DNA of 64,000 bases. Source: Anopheles merus (lineage: Eukaryota > Arthropoda > Insecta > Diptera > Culicidae). A model generated the notes under the pieces. It saw nothing but the letters and a program-made list of their open reading frames with translations. It was not told the origin of the DNA and ran no database searches. Made by a program: the position numbers and the translations under genes. The stretch is taken from NCBI RefSeq assembly GCF_017562075.2, contig NC_054085.1, positions 16,471,818 to 16,535,817 of the forward strand, read 5' to 3'. Shown here one piece after another: positions 36,201-49,973 of this stretch. Numbering within the stretch: position 1 is the stretch's first letter; each line of letters starts with the position of its first letter.

Positions 36201-39200
36201 TGTGTGTGTGGTTTGTTGGAATAAAAGAGGAAGCAAATCAATCGAATCGCTCTGGAACGAGAAGGTATAATGTTCAAACATGATCACACTCCGTTGAGAT
36301 ATGTACTCCGTTTCTACTATCAAACATAATCAACTTTAAATTCATATTTCAGGTTGGTATCAGTGCTTTAATGCAATTATTTAAAAAAGTTTTGCAATAT
36401 GTAATAGTTTAAAGATAATAAAGCATAAACATTTTAGAGTTGTTCTACCAAAGCTACATGATAAGATTGATGCATAAAATCAATATGTGACGATCCGACG
36501 GTATTAAAACTGTTTTGATTCGGTCGTACGACGAAATCGCACGGAGTATCTGTCAAATTCCGATCCGATGGAGCTCTGACACCAGCCTTCTAGCTAACCG
36601 TGAGGCCAGACGAGGTGAAATATACAGCGAAATAAACTATTTGACAAGCGAAATATTTGACAGGTAAAGCTAAAGGGTTGGGGGAGATACAACATCCGCT
36701 TTCGAAAATCGCTTAAAAATAGAATCTTCTTAAGCGGAATGATGAACTGTTGACTGAGAATTAAAGAAATACTTGAAATTGATGTTTTTAAATGGATTTA
36801 GTTGCGATTTTGTACATTTGTTTACATTGCACATGAGCTGGTTGCTGTGATACTTTATCCGTCAGATATTTCACCTGTCAAATAGTTCATTTCGCTGTAT
36901 ATTTCACCTCGTCTGGCCTTGCGGTGAATGATTCAATCGATTGGCGATTTGTAAAAGGAAAATCAAAGTAGGCGATGAAGGTAGGATATTCAAATCGAGC
37001 GTTGAATCTGTACATGAAACTAACAGATAGATACTATTCAGGACAAGGATATTGAAATAAAAAACCTAAACCATGAAAATAAAGGAAGAGAACCAAGTTT
37101 CGATTAATAGATTTTCTATCCAAAGTGATATAAAACAGGGAAAATAGATTAATGACTGGGGGCGGTCCCGTGGTACATTCGCCAACTCGAACGACCCAAT
37201 AACACGCGCGTAATGGGTTCAAGCCCGGCCTGTGTAGGTCGGTATGCCCGCGTAGGACGTTTATGCCAAGTACAAGAAAAGAAGACTAATGACTTAATAC
37301 AATATAGGAAAGCGCTAAGAACATATCAATAATTGTAGATTTTAAGACAAAGAAAAGGTTTATGATAGTTAGTTCATATTTCACTAACGAAAAGTCGGCG
37401 CATTTCTTTATTTCAATATTTCATTAATATACTGATTTAAATCTTCTTTTCAGCTCGTTAGTTTAACAAGAAACGCTAGAACACAAAAACCTGTTTCTTT
37501 ATGTTTTGCACAATAAAAAAAATAAAAAAAATCCATGCAATGTATATTGAATAAAGTTTGCACAAACTTAAAGCACTTAAAAGACACTCAAAAATCACAC
37601 CATCTTACTCAGTTTTCTAAAAAACAAAACGAGGTACCTAAAACAAATTAACCCCGACAACGCATCTTGCTCTTCTTGGGCTAATGTACCCCGGCATCAA
37701 CTTTAAAATAAGTTAATCAAATTATGCACTTCACTTCACTTTTTTGTCCCGCTGGTATGGCACCATGCAGCAACATAATAAATAGTGCGGCATGTCTCTC
37801 TAAAATCTTCCGCCACCAAAACCCGTCGACAAGAGAGAGAGAGCGAGCTAGTTTAATTTGTTATAAGCTGATGATACCCGGAACACCGAACAAAGGTTCC
37901 AGCAGCAAGCGTGTGCGGAGCGTTATAAATAACTAATGAATGTTTATAGCGACCATAAATGGCTAAAAGCACCGACCATTATTGATGACATCACTTCACC
38001 GTTGGCCGTGGGTGCTTAAGACCGTGCTACCCCCGTGTGGAAAATCGAGTGCGACGCTCCGTAAGGACGAACGCGCGGGGGTGAAATAGTTGACTGAAAT
38101 TATAATCGAATTATATATTCCTTTGAATGCAACGCGCTTCTCCCTTCTCGCTCACCCGGGTTTGCCAGTTTGCCGCATTACAAGCAAGCAAAAGCACATA
38201 ATAAGATAATTTAATTTAGTGGCACGCAAACAGTTTAATCTTTGCACCCCAACCCCTCTGAGCTTGGGTGGGTAGGAATGAAAATCTGTGGCACAGTCTG
38301 TCTACAGCATCTCCCCCCAGAGAGTCATTTTCAATGTAGGAACGCAGTGGAAGATCCTTGCATTGTGGCGTACCAAGACGAGGAGCATAAACGAGTTAAA
38401 CGAGTCAAAAGACAATGGTGTGTAAAAAGTCATCCGACTGACCCTCCGGCATGTGGAGTGGCGGGCACGAGTTGTCCTCGCCGTGGCACTCGTCCCCTCC
38501 GTGGATTAGCACCGGGTCGGAGGAGTTTGGAATTCAATAAGCTACAAATTCCTGTCATGATTACGCATAAATTATGCGTCCAAAGGGGTCAAGGGTCGTG
38601 GAGGTTTTGCTGCTGCTGAGCCCAGGGTGAAAGGAGATCGTGGGGATGACTCCGATTTCGATGATGACTGCTATTCCGACCACCCAACGCAACACGCAAC
38701 GGGGCGCGGTTAATAAAGGATCGTAAATAAAATGCGGAATGTTTGGCAGAAGTGGTCTTTGCACGTTCGGTGGTGAAGAAATGGGCAATTAATTCAGCAG
38801 TGCAGTGCGAAATTACCCATCCGCCCCGGCGGCCGGATGACCTTGGGCAATGGAGGACAATACATTCCTAGAAAAGTTGGAATTTAGAATCGAGTTTGAA
38901 ATGCGCAGTGGTGCCTGCCGTTTTTCGCAGCTCGGTATTGTTTTTTGAGGTATGACGATGAGGGTAAGGCATTAAATGCTTTATGCGCTGCAAAAATGAC
39001 TGTTGGCGGGGAATTTCCATTTTTTACAACATTAGGTGTAAAAGCGTGCAGGATTTTACCGGTTGGTGTTGCTGAAAACAGGCGGGTATAAATAATCTGT
39101 GAAGATTACAAGAAACTGTCTGAGGTCCTTAGTATGAAGACTTAAATCATAGCCCTCTACGATTCTAATACTCATTGGCTGGTATTATTGAATCCGTTCG

Positions 39201-42200
39201 TAGCGGCGGCGTACGTCCCGACACTCATTTTCCTAACGTACTAGATGGATGCTATAGTTATTCACCGCGGCGTTGTAGGACCGGGCTCAAGAAATGTGTT
39301 GCCATCCCTAGAATTTCATGTGAGCGCCGTACGTTCCCGCTACGAACAGATTCAATAATACCAGCAAATATCTTCGTATTTAATATTACAAAATCATCAG
39401 TTTAGAAGATGCATTCAGCCTGGCCAACTAATCAAGTGCAATGGTAGAGTAAGTACGGTGACAGAACCAAATACGACTCTACTCTGCCTAAGGACCCTAC
39501 CTACAATAATTTTGTATTGTTAATCAGGGTTTATCAACTTCGCTTTTTACGAAGAATTCTATCAAATTTGTATGGATAAAAGGCCCTTTATGATGCAATA
39601 TATACTGATGAAAATATAAATGAAAGCCGTCAATACTCACTGGTGCATCTGTTCGGAATGCAGGTCGATATTATACTCAAACATGTTATGCAGGCATTTT
39701 TATTAAAAATTCCAAAAACACCAGTAATCTCTTAAAGGAAATACACATTTTGGAAGCTATTTGTTTCCAATCGTCTACAGAAAATTCAATTAAATTTCAA
39801 CTAGCTAATAAAACGATTTAAATTATTATTTTTTTTGAAAATTGTTCTCAGAATTGAGAACAATCACTTTGGTACATCACTAACAGGGAGAAACCAAATG
39901 TTAGAACCTTGGAAACTCACTTAAAAAGATTGAAATACGCGGTTCTTATTGCAGACAAAAAGTTCAACTTCAATGTTTTTCATTCATTGTTGGGCAGAGA
40001 GAACACCCGCTAATGCTTTTCAACATACTTTAGATGGACTTCAGAACTCTGATATTCATATCGTTCTTGAACATTGAGAACATTTAAAGTCCCACAAACT
40101 ATTGCAAACGAGTGACTACTATGGGCCCAAAATCACCGTTTGCTGCACTAAACGTGATAATAAGTATGCAAATAACGCCTGCAAACGCTGCGCACAGCAT
40201 TTACTGCATCATAATTATAACAGTCTAGTTAACGTGCCCATCAGAAAAAAGCCCCATTGTGCCATTGATCATGATCTTAAGATATTCCCCTCTTGTTGCC
40301 TTTGTGTTACAATCTCATTCAACCAGCGCCGCGGCCTATCTTGACACACACACGAATGTTTGCAATCATCGCCGCCCCACACACCCCCACCCGCCTCAAC
40401 TCCTCCCCATATCAGATCTTGCATGCAAAACAGTTTCTTGCCGTCTCTTCACCTCAAACCTGCCGCTCACTCGGGCGTAAAGGTTTGCACCTTGTAATCA
40501 AAAAAAGGTTTCCACCATTCGTTGCTCTATTCTTCCTCCATACGCCCCTGGTGGTGGGGAAAACAGAAACCGGCACAATCATTGCATACCGCCTTCGCAT
40601 ACCCCCCCATCTCTTCGTATCCCTTTTGCCGATAGTGGCCTCCGTCCTCCTCCGCCTACCGACCACCGACCGGCAGGAGAAACTGAAAGTCAGACAATTA
40701 GTCAACTCGCGGCAGACGAGTTTCACACCAGCCCATAATTAAGCGCCTTATGTGTTATCCCAACTCCGCCGGACCCGTCCACCCGTGGCCGGGCCATACG
40801 CTGGAAATTACGCTTCTTCAGTACCGGTGGTAGAGCTTCGTGACTCGTGTGTTTGTGTGTGTGTACGAGAGTCCGAGAGTGAGGGTGCGATCCTTTCACT
40901 GATCCCGCGCAAAACGTTGTTATTATCCACTTATTGATTTGTCCATCAGCTTTGGGGATCAGCAGCTCGTGCTCGTCCCACACTCCTTCGCACAGCGTAC
41001 CACGCGGCGGGCGTTAATTTAAATCCAGCCCCGAAACCTTTCACCATTGTCCTGGTGCTTTCGTCCCCCGTCTGCTTCACTGGCCCCTTTTCTCCCCGTA
41101 CCGGCAGGATTTCGTGCAGGATTATTAGTGTGTAAAAGGCTCGTAATCTACCGTTACCGCTGGCTGTAAGCGGGAGTAGCAAATTAAATTTATAACAGAT
41201 TATTTTTTCATTACTGCACATAATGAGTGAGTTATGGCTAAAATTTTGCTGACAGGATAAGAGCACCTCGTTCGGAGTTGGTTAAGAAGGTGCAGCGGGA
41301 GGATATATTGCAGCAGGAGACTGACTAGACGTGTCCTCAGCAGCAAACCCCTATTGTCTGCAGTCAATTTTCCACCGTCCCCAGCTTTCATTAGTGTAGT
41401 GCTGCAGTAGCAGCACCTTCGTTTTGCTTTCCCGCTGACCCCGACCAGATAAACATGCTTAATAACACCACAAAAACTGGTGAAATAATTGGCCAACGCT
41501 AGCGCACGTGTCGCACCCGGGTGGGGCCTTTCGAAGCCGAACATTTTTCCCAATCCCAGGCCGCTCACGTTTCACCTGCTGTGCCGACGGAGAGCAACGT
41601 TGAAGCAGACATTTGTATACGCCCGGGTGGGAAGAGCAGCCGTCAGATGCATTTTTGCGACAGTTTTGTGCCACAATAACATGGAGAAAGAGAGAGAGAG
41701 AGTGTGTGCGTGAAAGGGAGCAGAAAAAAGAACGAAGTACCTTTTATCGAACTTCAATCATATTCGAGTTTTTGCGTTTCTGTTGCAAATGAACGCGTGG
41801 GCCCGATGGCGATGATAGGAAGATTGCTGGTTTGGCAACTTTTTTGTGTGTGTGGCCCGTTTTGTAAAGGTACCAAACACACGGAGCGGCGCGGAATCGT
41901 TTAACTTGTCAATTTTTGTCCATTGTCGGCAATTTCATGCCCCTGTCACCCGTGTCAGCAATGTTGGGGAGGCGTGTGACAAGGTGCGGTGGTTTTTTTT
42001 TCTCTTCTCCTTTTTCTTTTCTTAACTTCTGTAAGGGGGTGGACAGTCATTCAAATGAAGTGTTGCTGCGTTGTAGTGTGTTGTGCTGCCACCTCTTGGG
42101 GTGGGGTGGACGCTTTTAATTAATCAACATTGAGTCTTATTTAGAGGGGTTCGATCGAAAAATGTTACAACATTTTAGAGAGTTCTTTTCCCTCCTAAGC

Positions 42201-45200
42201 GGTGCGTTCGGTTGCGTTAGCTACAAAATGGTTACTTTATCCTAATGAAGGACATACACACACACACAGTGTAGTAAAGGTACGCGCAACCCCTCCCCAC
42301 CTGCTGTGCGGCATTGTGTCACCGCTAAGGGTGTGTGTAATTTTTTAGTGCTAAGTGGCGTACGTTCTCCTTCCGGCAAAAAAAGCTTATAGGCAGCAAA
42401 TTGGAAAAACTAACTACAACAGTAGCGCAATTGGTAATCATGAGTGTTCTGTTTTTTCATGCTTCTTCTCTCTTTATTCGACAACTATTACTCTAACGAA
42501 ACAAAAACACGTGTACAGACGACACAGCTGGTGTTCATTGTTCGTGTGCGTGGCTGGCTGCCGCCGCACACGCTCCTCTCTCTCTCTCGGAAAGGGATTG
42601 TGGGTTACGGAATGTTAAATTTAAGCCGTGTTAACTAACTAACTAACTGCCACCGAAGCCGCATAGGATGCGGCGGTTGCTACGAAACCGGGTTGTAAAC
42701 GCGCGCGACCATGCTACGCGCTACGCGGCTAAGTGATACAGGATACTGCACTCGCTGTGGGAAACGGAACCACAAGCATCCGTTCTGTGGGAGAAAAGAT
42801 CAAAGCCATGAGAGAAACTGCTGATTTATTGTAATATCCGCTTGTCATTTATGTGTGATTTAGGACTGACTTTGGACCAAAGCTTAACGTTTCACTTGCA
42901 CATTGACAATATTGCTAGTAAGGTTTATAAATTATTAGGGTTTATGTATCGTCAAATTCGCGAATGCTATGATCTATTTTTACTAAAATAACTCTATGTT
43001 TATTTGGTGCGTTCAACTATTGAGTATTGTTCTATTATTTGGTTTGCGCATAGTGCTAATTGGGTAAAGAAGTTAGAAGCTGTTCAACGCAGATTTACTA
43101 GACTAGACTATGGACCGTTGTTTGTTATTAGGTCTTTAAACGCTTGAACATCGTCAAAAAGTAAATTTAAGTGTTTTTGTTAGCAAATTGATAAATAATT
43201 AATTGAATGAACCTTCTCTATTAGAAAAGCTTTACATTTGTGCACCTGTAAGAACACTTCGATCGCGGGAATTAACTCTATATCGTACCTAGACGCATAC
43301 TTTATGGATCTAACGATCCTTTATTATCAATGGCAAGGCAATTTAACGACTGGAATGGCCATTTTGATTTTAATCTCTCAAATGATTCGTATAAGTTGAG
43401 CCTTCTATTACTGTTCAATTTTGGTGATAATAGTCTGAAGCTTAACAATAAGTTAGATTAAAAAGTTGTCGTAGCACAAACATGCAGGACATTTATTTAT
43501 GAATTTAATAAATAAATAACATAAATAAATAATGGTAATTCTCAGCTATTGCCGTAAAAAATACTTTAACGAGAAGCAACTCCAATTTCAACTAGAGTTG
43601 AACTACGAATTAGCACGTTGTCATCACTCATACGCTACCGATTTAACCACGAAGTCACCACCAGGGCTAACTGCGTCTAATTGCACTTTTATGTTCACAT
43701 CAAGTCACTCGGGTTGATATAGTTGCTATCGGAAACAAGCATTTTACTGCCAAACATACAATTTAGCATTTTTAAAACGAAAATAAGTAAAACAGTAAAA
43801 GAAAGAAGTTAATTTCAATTAAAAAAACACCATCGTTAAATATCGTTCTCTGTTCATTTTATAGCTTCCGTTTATTTTCCACCAAACAACTATTCTCCAA
43901 CAATGGCACACCTTTTTGCTTTCCGCGCGAACTGCAAACATTTCGCATCCACGTTTGGATGCATTTCATTGGCATGAGCAACACAATTGCCAGCGAATCA
44001 ATCAGCACCTCTTTCCGGTACCTCAACCGGCAAGTAAGTGAGCAGTGAAAAGCTTTTTGCTGCTGCTTCTTTCTCAGTCTCTTTCCTTCTCCCTCTACCG
44101 CCATTGCTTCCTTTCGTTTACTAAAGTGTCTCCCACTTTGTGCCTCTTTGTGACGATGATTGAAAACCAATTTATTGCTTCGCCAATTGTTGCCCCCCTT
44201 TGCGTATTTTGCTTCCCCTTGGAATAGACGTAGGAAAATACGCTGATCGCGCTGGCTACGAACGTTGGCGCTGTGGATGAGATGCAAACCTTTCGGTGTC
44301 AGGTGTAACGCGTCAGCTGCCCTTTTAAAAGGCACGCCGGAAAAGCGGAAAATTTAAACCCCCTTCTCGCCCCCCCCCCCACAAGTAGGTGTAGTTTGAA
44401 TGGCGCGACATCGGGCAAAAGGAGAAAGCAGCAAAAAAGCAGCGAACCAAAGTGTTACAAACGAATGTAAATGTTTTCCGTTTTCCGAACGCGAAGTGGT
44501 AGTCTGCAGGCTCAAATTTCATCCACTTTCGTAGGAGAAGAAAAACGGTAACGCAACACACACCGACATTACCCTTCCGTAAGCGATCTTCCACGATCGC
44601 GCTTGGTTGCTGCTCTGGCTTTTTTAGTGCCCAAAGTGAAGTCGATGTTTTACATCATCACTAGACTAACGCTTCTTCCCACTAACAGACAGGGCTACCG
44701 TAGAGCGCTTTGTAGCGCTTTGGAATGTTGCCTTCAAAACCGGCAAAACGTTTGAAAACATCACACAGCCTCGAATCTGGTTCGAACTGTGTGTGTGTGT
44801 GCACGCGCGCGGGAGCAGAATAATTATTAGGCACGCAGCACCCGATCGATCGTGCCCAATCGGTGAACGATCGAAACGATCTATGTCGGGTGTCTATTTA
44901 TTATTTGCCCAATCTGTGCGTGGGACAGTAGGGGTTAATTATCGTCAAACACTCCTTCGGGGGGGAAGAAACGTGCAACATCCCGCAACAGTAAAATGGC
45001 CCAAAAGATCGTGCCGAAGGAAGTTTAAAGATGAGTTTTATTATTTCAATACCTGACTCACCGTGTTCGACCGTTGCTGCTGCTGCTGTCTCATTCTTCA
45101 CCGAGCCGGCGAGGAACAGTTCAATATCACCAATTTGAGAACTGACAATTGATTATTGTATCAACGCCGTTCCCCCACGGCACGAGCAGTTAACGCTTCC

Positions 45201-48200
45201 CACTACATTCTTCCTCCCTCAAGCCCGCAAGAATGGTTGTTGAGTTGTCTGTTTACCTAACTTGAGAAGCTTGCCCTTTTTTTCTGCTTCATCTTTTTCT
45301 TCTTTTGTGCCCTGCTTCTACTCCATCCTTTCCTGGGAGTACGGTGCGCGGCCAAAGTTTGCTTAACCCGGGCCCGGTACCGATATCTTTTGCCTCGGCC
45401 GGGGTACGGTAATCGCTTGATCGCGCCCGAGCAGAGCTCGAAAGCTCACACGGTACTCAAGGAGTTGTGCAACAATGAAACAAGCCTTGACGGGAGATAG
45501 AGCAGCGGGGCAGCACACACAGAGAGAGAGGGTTGCCGCCTGAAGTGGCCAACATCAACCACCATCCCTCGCGCACTCGTGTCAGTTCTACATTTCGCCG
45601 CACTTAAGCCCCAAAGCCGGTATCAATTTTGTTTCCAACCTCGCCGCGCCGCGTCAGTTTTAAAACCCGCCGGTCCCGAGCCAGCTCGAAAAAAAAAACA
45701 GCGCCTCATTGTTATTGTAATAAATTGAAAAATAGAATTAACCGCCGCAAGAAAGCGTACGCAGCACAGCACGAGGAAGGAGCGAGGGCTCGCACAGTGA
45801 CCACAGTGATGAAGCAGATGCCGCGCGGCCTGTTTCGCGTCCAAAACCGGACCGAGGAAGGAGTGCTCGTCCAGGGGCAAAACTTGTGGATTAAAAATAA
45901 TAATAACAATAATGGGGTGCTGTTATGTACAAGAAAGAGCGAGCGGGCAGCAAAAAAAAAGAAAAAAAAAAGAAGCCGAGCAACACGGCCGCCCCATCAA
46001 ACATGATCATCACGATCATCAGCAGTAATAACAAGAAGCACTTGTGATCTTACCTGCACCCCTGCATGCACCCCAGAGGGAATGTGTTGGCAAATGTGTT
46101 GATTGAGCCCCGGGGTGGGGTGGGCAGAAAACAAGACACAAGAGGAAAAAAAAAACAAGCGTGAAAATGAAGGGATGAATTCATCCCCGCGGCCCCTTTA
46201 GATATAAGCCGTGAGGGGGGGGGGGTGCTTTTCTTATGCACACTGCTACACATATAAACACGCTCGAATTAAGAGAGAGAGAAAAAAGAAGCTGCTGCTG
46301 CTGCATGGGCACAAAATGACGACAGGCGGAAGGAGCTTAATCATCGTCCTTAGCGCGGGCGCACACACACACACACACGGCCCGACAATTGGCCTCGACC
46401 GTTGAACACGAGGATGGGTGAGAACACGGCCACGCTGCACCGAAGAAGGTCATAAAGCCATCGCCAGCGGCCCGTCGCTGCTTAAGTGGTCAAGTTGCGT
46501 GAAAAGCTTGCGGCGCTCTGCGAAGGGTGGTTCGGGCCCGGTTGTGCCTGGCCAGAGCTGCTACTCGAGCGGATTATGTGTGCCGCCGGTGCGATGAGAA
46601 ATGTGTAAACAAACGCAACCGGGCCGGGTGAAAGAACAAGCTTTTGTGTGTGTGTGTTGCTGCTGTTAGAATGACGGACGAGTGAAGACGAAAGGAATAG
46701 AGTGGGCGCGGGCACAATTCATCGCCGAGCGGGCGGCCACATAAACACGTGTTAACTAACTTGTTTGCATTCTAACATGTTTCATTATCATTATTATACG
46801 GCTGGGACGGGATTGGGATCAGTCGACGTCATTTGGCCGCGGCGCACAACTACACACGAACGCCACTTCATTAGAGCGCGAGAAGTGAAACGAAACGCAG
46901 TGTGAGCAAGTGAGTCAGAGATCTAATTGCACAGCAGAAGGCCCTCTCACCCACTGCAGCTCACTATCGAATGATTAGGCGATATTTTTCACCATTTTTT
47001 GTGTGTTTTGTTTTGTTCGGAGCGCCTCCATCATCGCTACGCTCCACGCGGCGATGGCGGCTTCCGATTAGAGTTGGCGGCAATGGCAGTGGCGGCCCCG
47101 GTTACGGATCGGGGCTTTTGCGGGATGATTGCCGCTTTTGGAAGCAGGTTTTTATAGGTTAGATTTGCATTTGTGCAAGGTTTGTGCAGCTATCAAGATA
47201 CAATTGAAGCTCGTTTGAGTGACGTACTGCAGCTTAATTATAAGGTATCATCATGGGCTGTGCAGGAAAGGAGTTTGTAGTTAGATATTTAAAAAAATGC
47301 ACCATTGTCTTAAAGAATAATTCGGAGTCACAATGAAGATTATACGCAACGTTTTTGATGAGCGATCTGATTCCCGAACGGAGATTTGCAATTGAAAGAC
47401 ATTGCTGTTTCATGTTGAGGAAGTTGCTTAAAAATTGCTCAAGTTGTCCAACTATGCATGGGTTTAACAAAGAGGAAGTGCTCACAGAGTCACTGAGGGT
47501 GATCTGCAGGAATGAATAAGTAAGGCAAGATCCGCACTGCAATGCACTTAGATGAGTATGGGCCGCTTGGATGATTCGCTTTCTACATATGTAACATTTC
47601 ATTTTGTGTTATAAAGTCTACTCTACCCTGAATAAATCTTATAGGCCAAATGTACCAATAGTGGTGCAATTTGTAGTGGTACAGATGTGTTTTAATGGAT
47701 TTAAAGTGTCAGGAAGGATAATTTCTGAATATTTGACAACTTAGCAATTGGAATATGTTTTATCTTCGCAATCATAACCATTTTTACCATGAAACACATC
47801 AAATTTAACAAAAAATACACATCTTTGTGACTGCATTGTTGTACCTATAATGGTGGTATGGTTCCTATAGTCGTCGTTTTGTGTTCCTATAGTGGTGGTA
47901 AACAAAGATACCTCCAAAACAGTGTATAATATCAATGAAATTTAGTTTGGAAGCTGTTTTCGTATGAATAGCTAGGATTGCTGCCATAATAATGATATCC
48001 TGCGTAAATTGATCGTAAAAATGTATAAATTTGGTTGATGAAAATATTGACTAAAGTACTGAATAACACCATTCGTCATCCCACCCCGGAAGAGTGTGCT
48101 TGATTTGAAGTCAATTTTTCATTCAGCTAAATAAGCGATTTTTGACCTTTTTTTGGTAAATTGCTTACAGAAAACTCATTTCTGTTGCCTAATTTAGTAA

Positions 48201-49938
48201 AATCAGTACGAAATTTCAAAAATATCCTCGAAAAAAATGTAAAATGACTTGTTTTTATTGATTTTATAACTAAGACCACTATAGGAACATGCTTGTTTTA
48301 TGTACTTATAATGGCACTATGGTAAAAACACTTAAAAATGCATAAATATGGTCATAAGGCAAATACTTTTAGTAAAACAATAACATTTCATAACATTTAT
48401 GTTGAAAAACGAGTAATTTTGTGGTTATATGGTCAGTTAGAACGTTTATAGAAATATGAGTTTCGTTATGAAATCTTAAGGATTTTGGAAAAATGTCGAC
48501 ACTTTTCACAAAATAATGGATTAAAAATAAGTAACGAAATGGCCCCATTTATCTTTAAACCCCTTTGTAAAAGGCTAAAGAACATTTCACACTAGCATAA
48601 ATAACTTAATTACTTTTAATTTGCCGTATGGACCGCATTTTAGTGCAATACCACCACTATTGGTACTAGCACCACTATAGGTACATTTACCCTAAGAGAT
48701 CTTGAAAGCGAATTATGCCAGATATTATATCTCAGGTGGCTCATGACTTCAATTCATTGTTATTGAAAGCAATACAACTTAGAAACTTTGCATGTTGCCA
48801 ACCTGTAAATCTGAAAGAATGTGACTTCCGAGAGCAGGCACTAATTATAAATTCGAAAAAAATATCTAAACGTCCCAAACATATGTAGAACAACAACGAA
48901 ATCCACAATTACGTCAACTGAATCAGCTTTTTTTTACTGGTTTGATGCAACGGAGAAATGGTACCGAAAATGTCGATATATTTAACCAAAATGACAAAAT
49001 TGAACGAGACGTTGGCGGTAGTTCTTAAAGCAACGTCAAACAGTTGTAAGTGATCTTTAATAAATTGTAATACCAATAAACATTGTAAAATATCTTCACT
49101 AACCTTTACAATGCCATCTTTTTCAAATCCTTAAAAGTATGTTATAAATCTGTTTATTATATTCTTTCGCAAAATTTGGTAAAACAAATAAATAACTAAA
49201 ACTAGTCATTTGAATACATTCAAAGCCAAAACAAATAAAAACAAAAACACTCAATCACATCAGCTCCTCATCAAAATGCACTACAAACTCAGCCAAGCGA
49301 AAATTTGGCTAAATGCATATAAAATGTATAAAGATTCCTCATTGTAATGTATAAGTTAGTTTGAGTTTAATCACCACAAGCTCCCCATCATCCAACGGCA
49401 AACCTAATAAACATCTTTAACAACATTAAACCCAAAAGAGCAATAACTTTAACAGGTCAGTCCACTATCCAAAATTAGATGCCCATTTTCCATCAACCAG
49501 CAGCCATTATTTAACTGCACACAGCTACTAACTCGAGCCACAAATTTAAACCAATCCCGTGCACATCGAACGGGGGCTTACCCCCTCCCCCCCCCCCCTT
49601 GGGATGATAAATTCAATTTATTTATCCACTGTCAGCTTTAATTTGGCCTTCCCACAATTTGCACAAACGGGGCTGGCTCATTGCCGATAAATAGGTTTGC
49701 CAAAAACAAACAACAAGCACGGAGAGGCAACCCTGGGCACAAGCTACTTTAAACTTATTCTGTTATCCAATTCCCGCATTTCTCCTGTCCGGGGCCACTC
49801 CTCGTCCGGGATTGTAACTCTGTTGGATCCCTGTGGAGCCAACAAACTCCATTTCGCCTGTTTAGCGCATCCTAAATTTTATCTACTCCATTAACCAATA
49901 AGCTTCAACGTAAACAATCGGAACGAGCGTGTGCTTTG

Positions 49939-49973
<35 letters not shown>

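Noticed and set aside
37158..37230. Possible functional tRNA gene
   Set aside because: The B box is good, but no clover-leaf with paired acceptor ends can be drawn, and the A/G tail and flanking duplication identify a SINE.
47234..47602. 122-codon minus frame in the Vsx intron
   Set aside because: Two CxxC-like pairs are not enough to support a gene, and there is no splice or family evidence.
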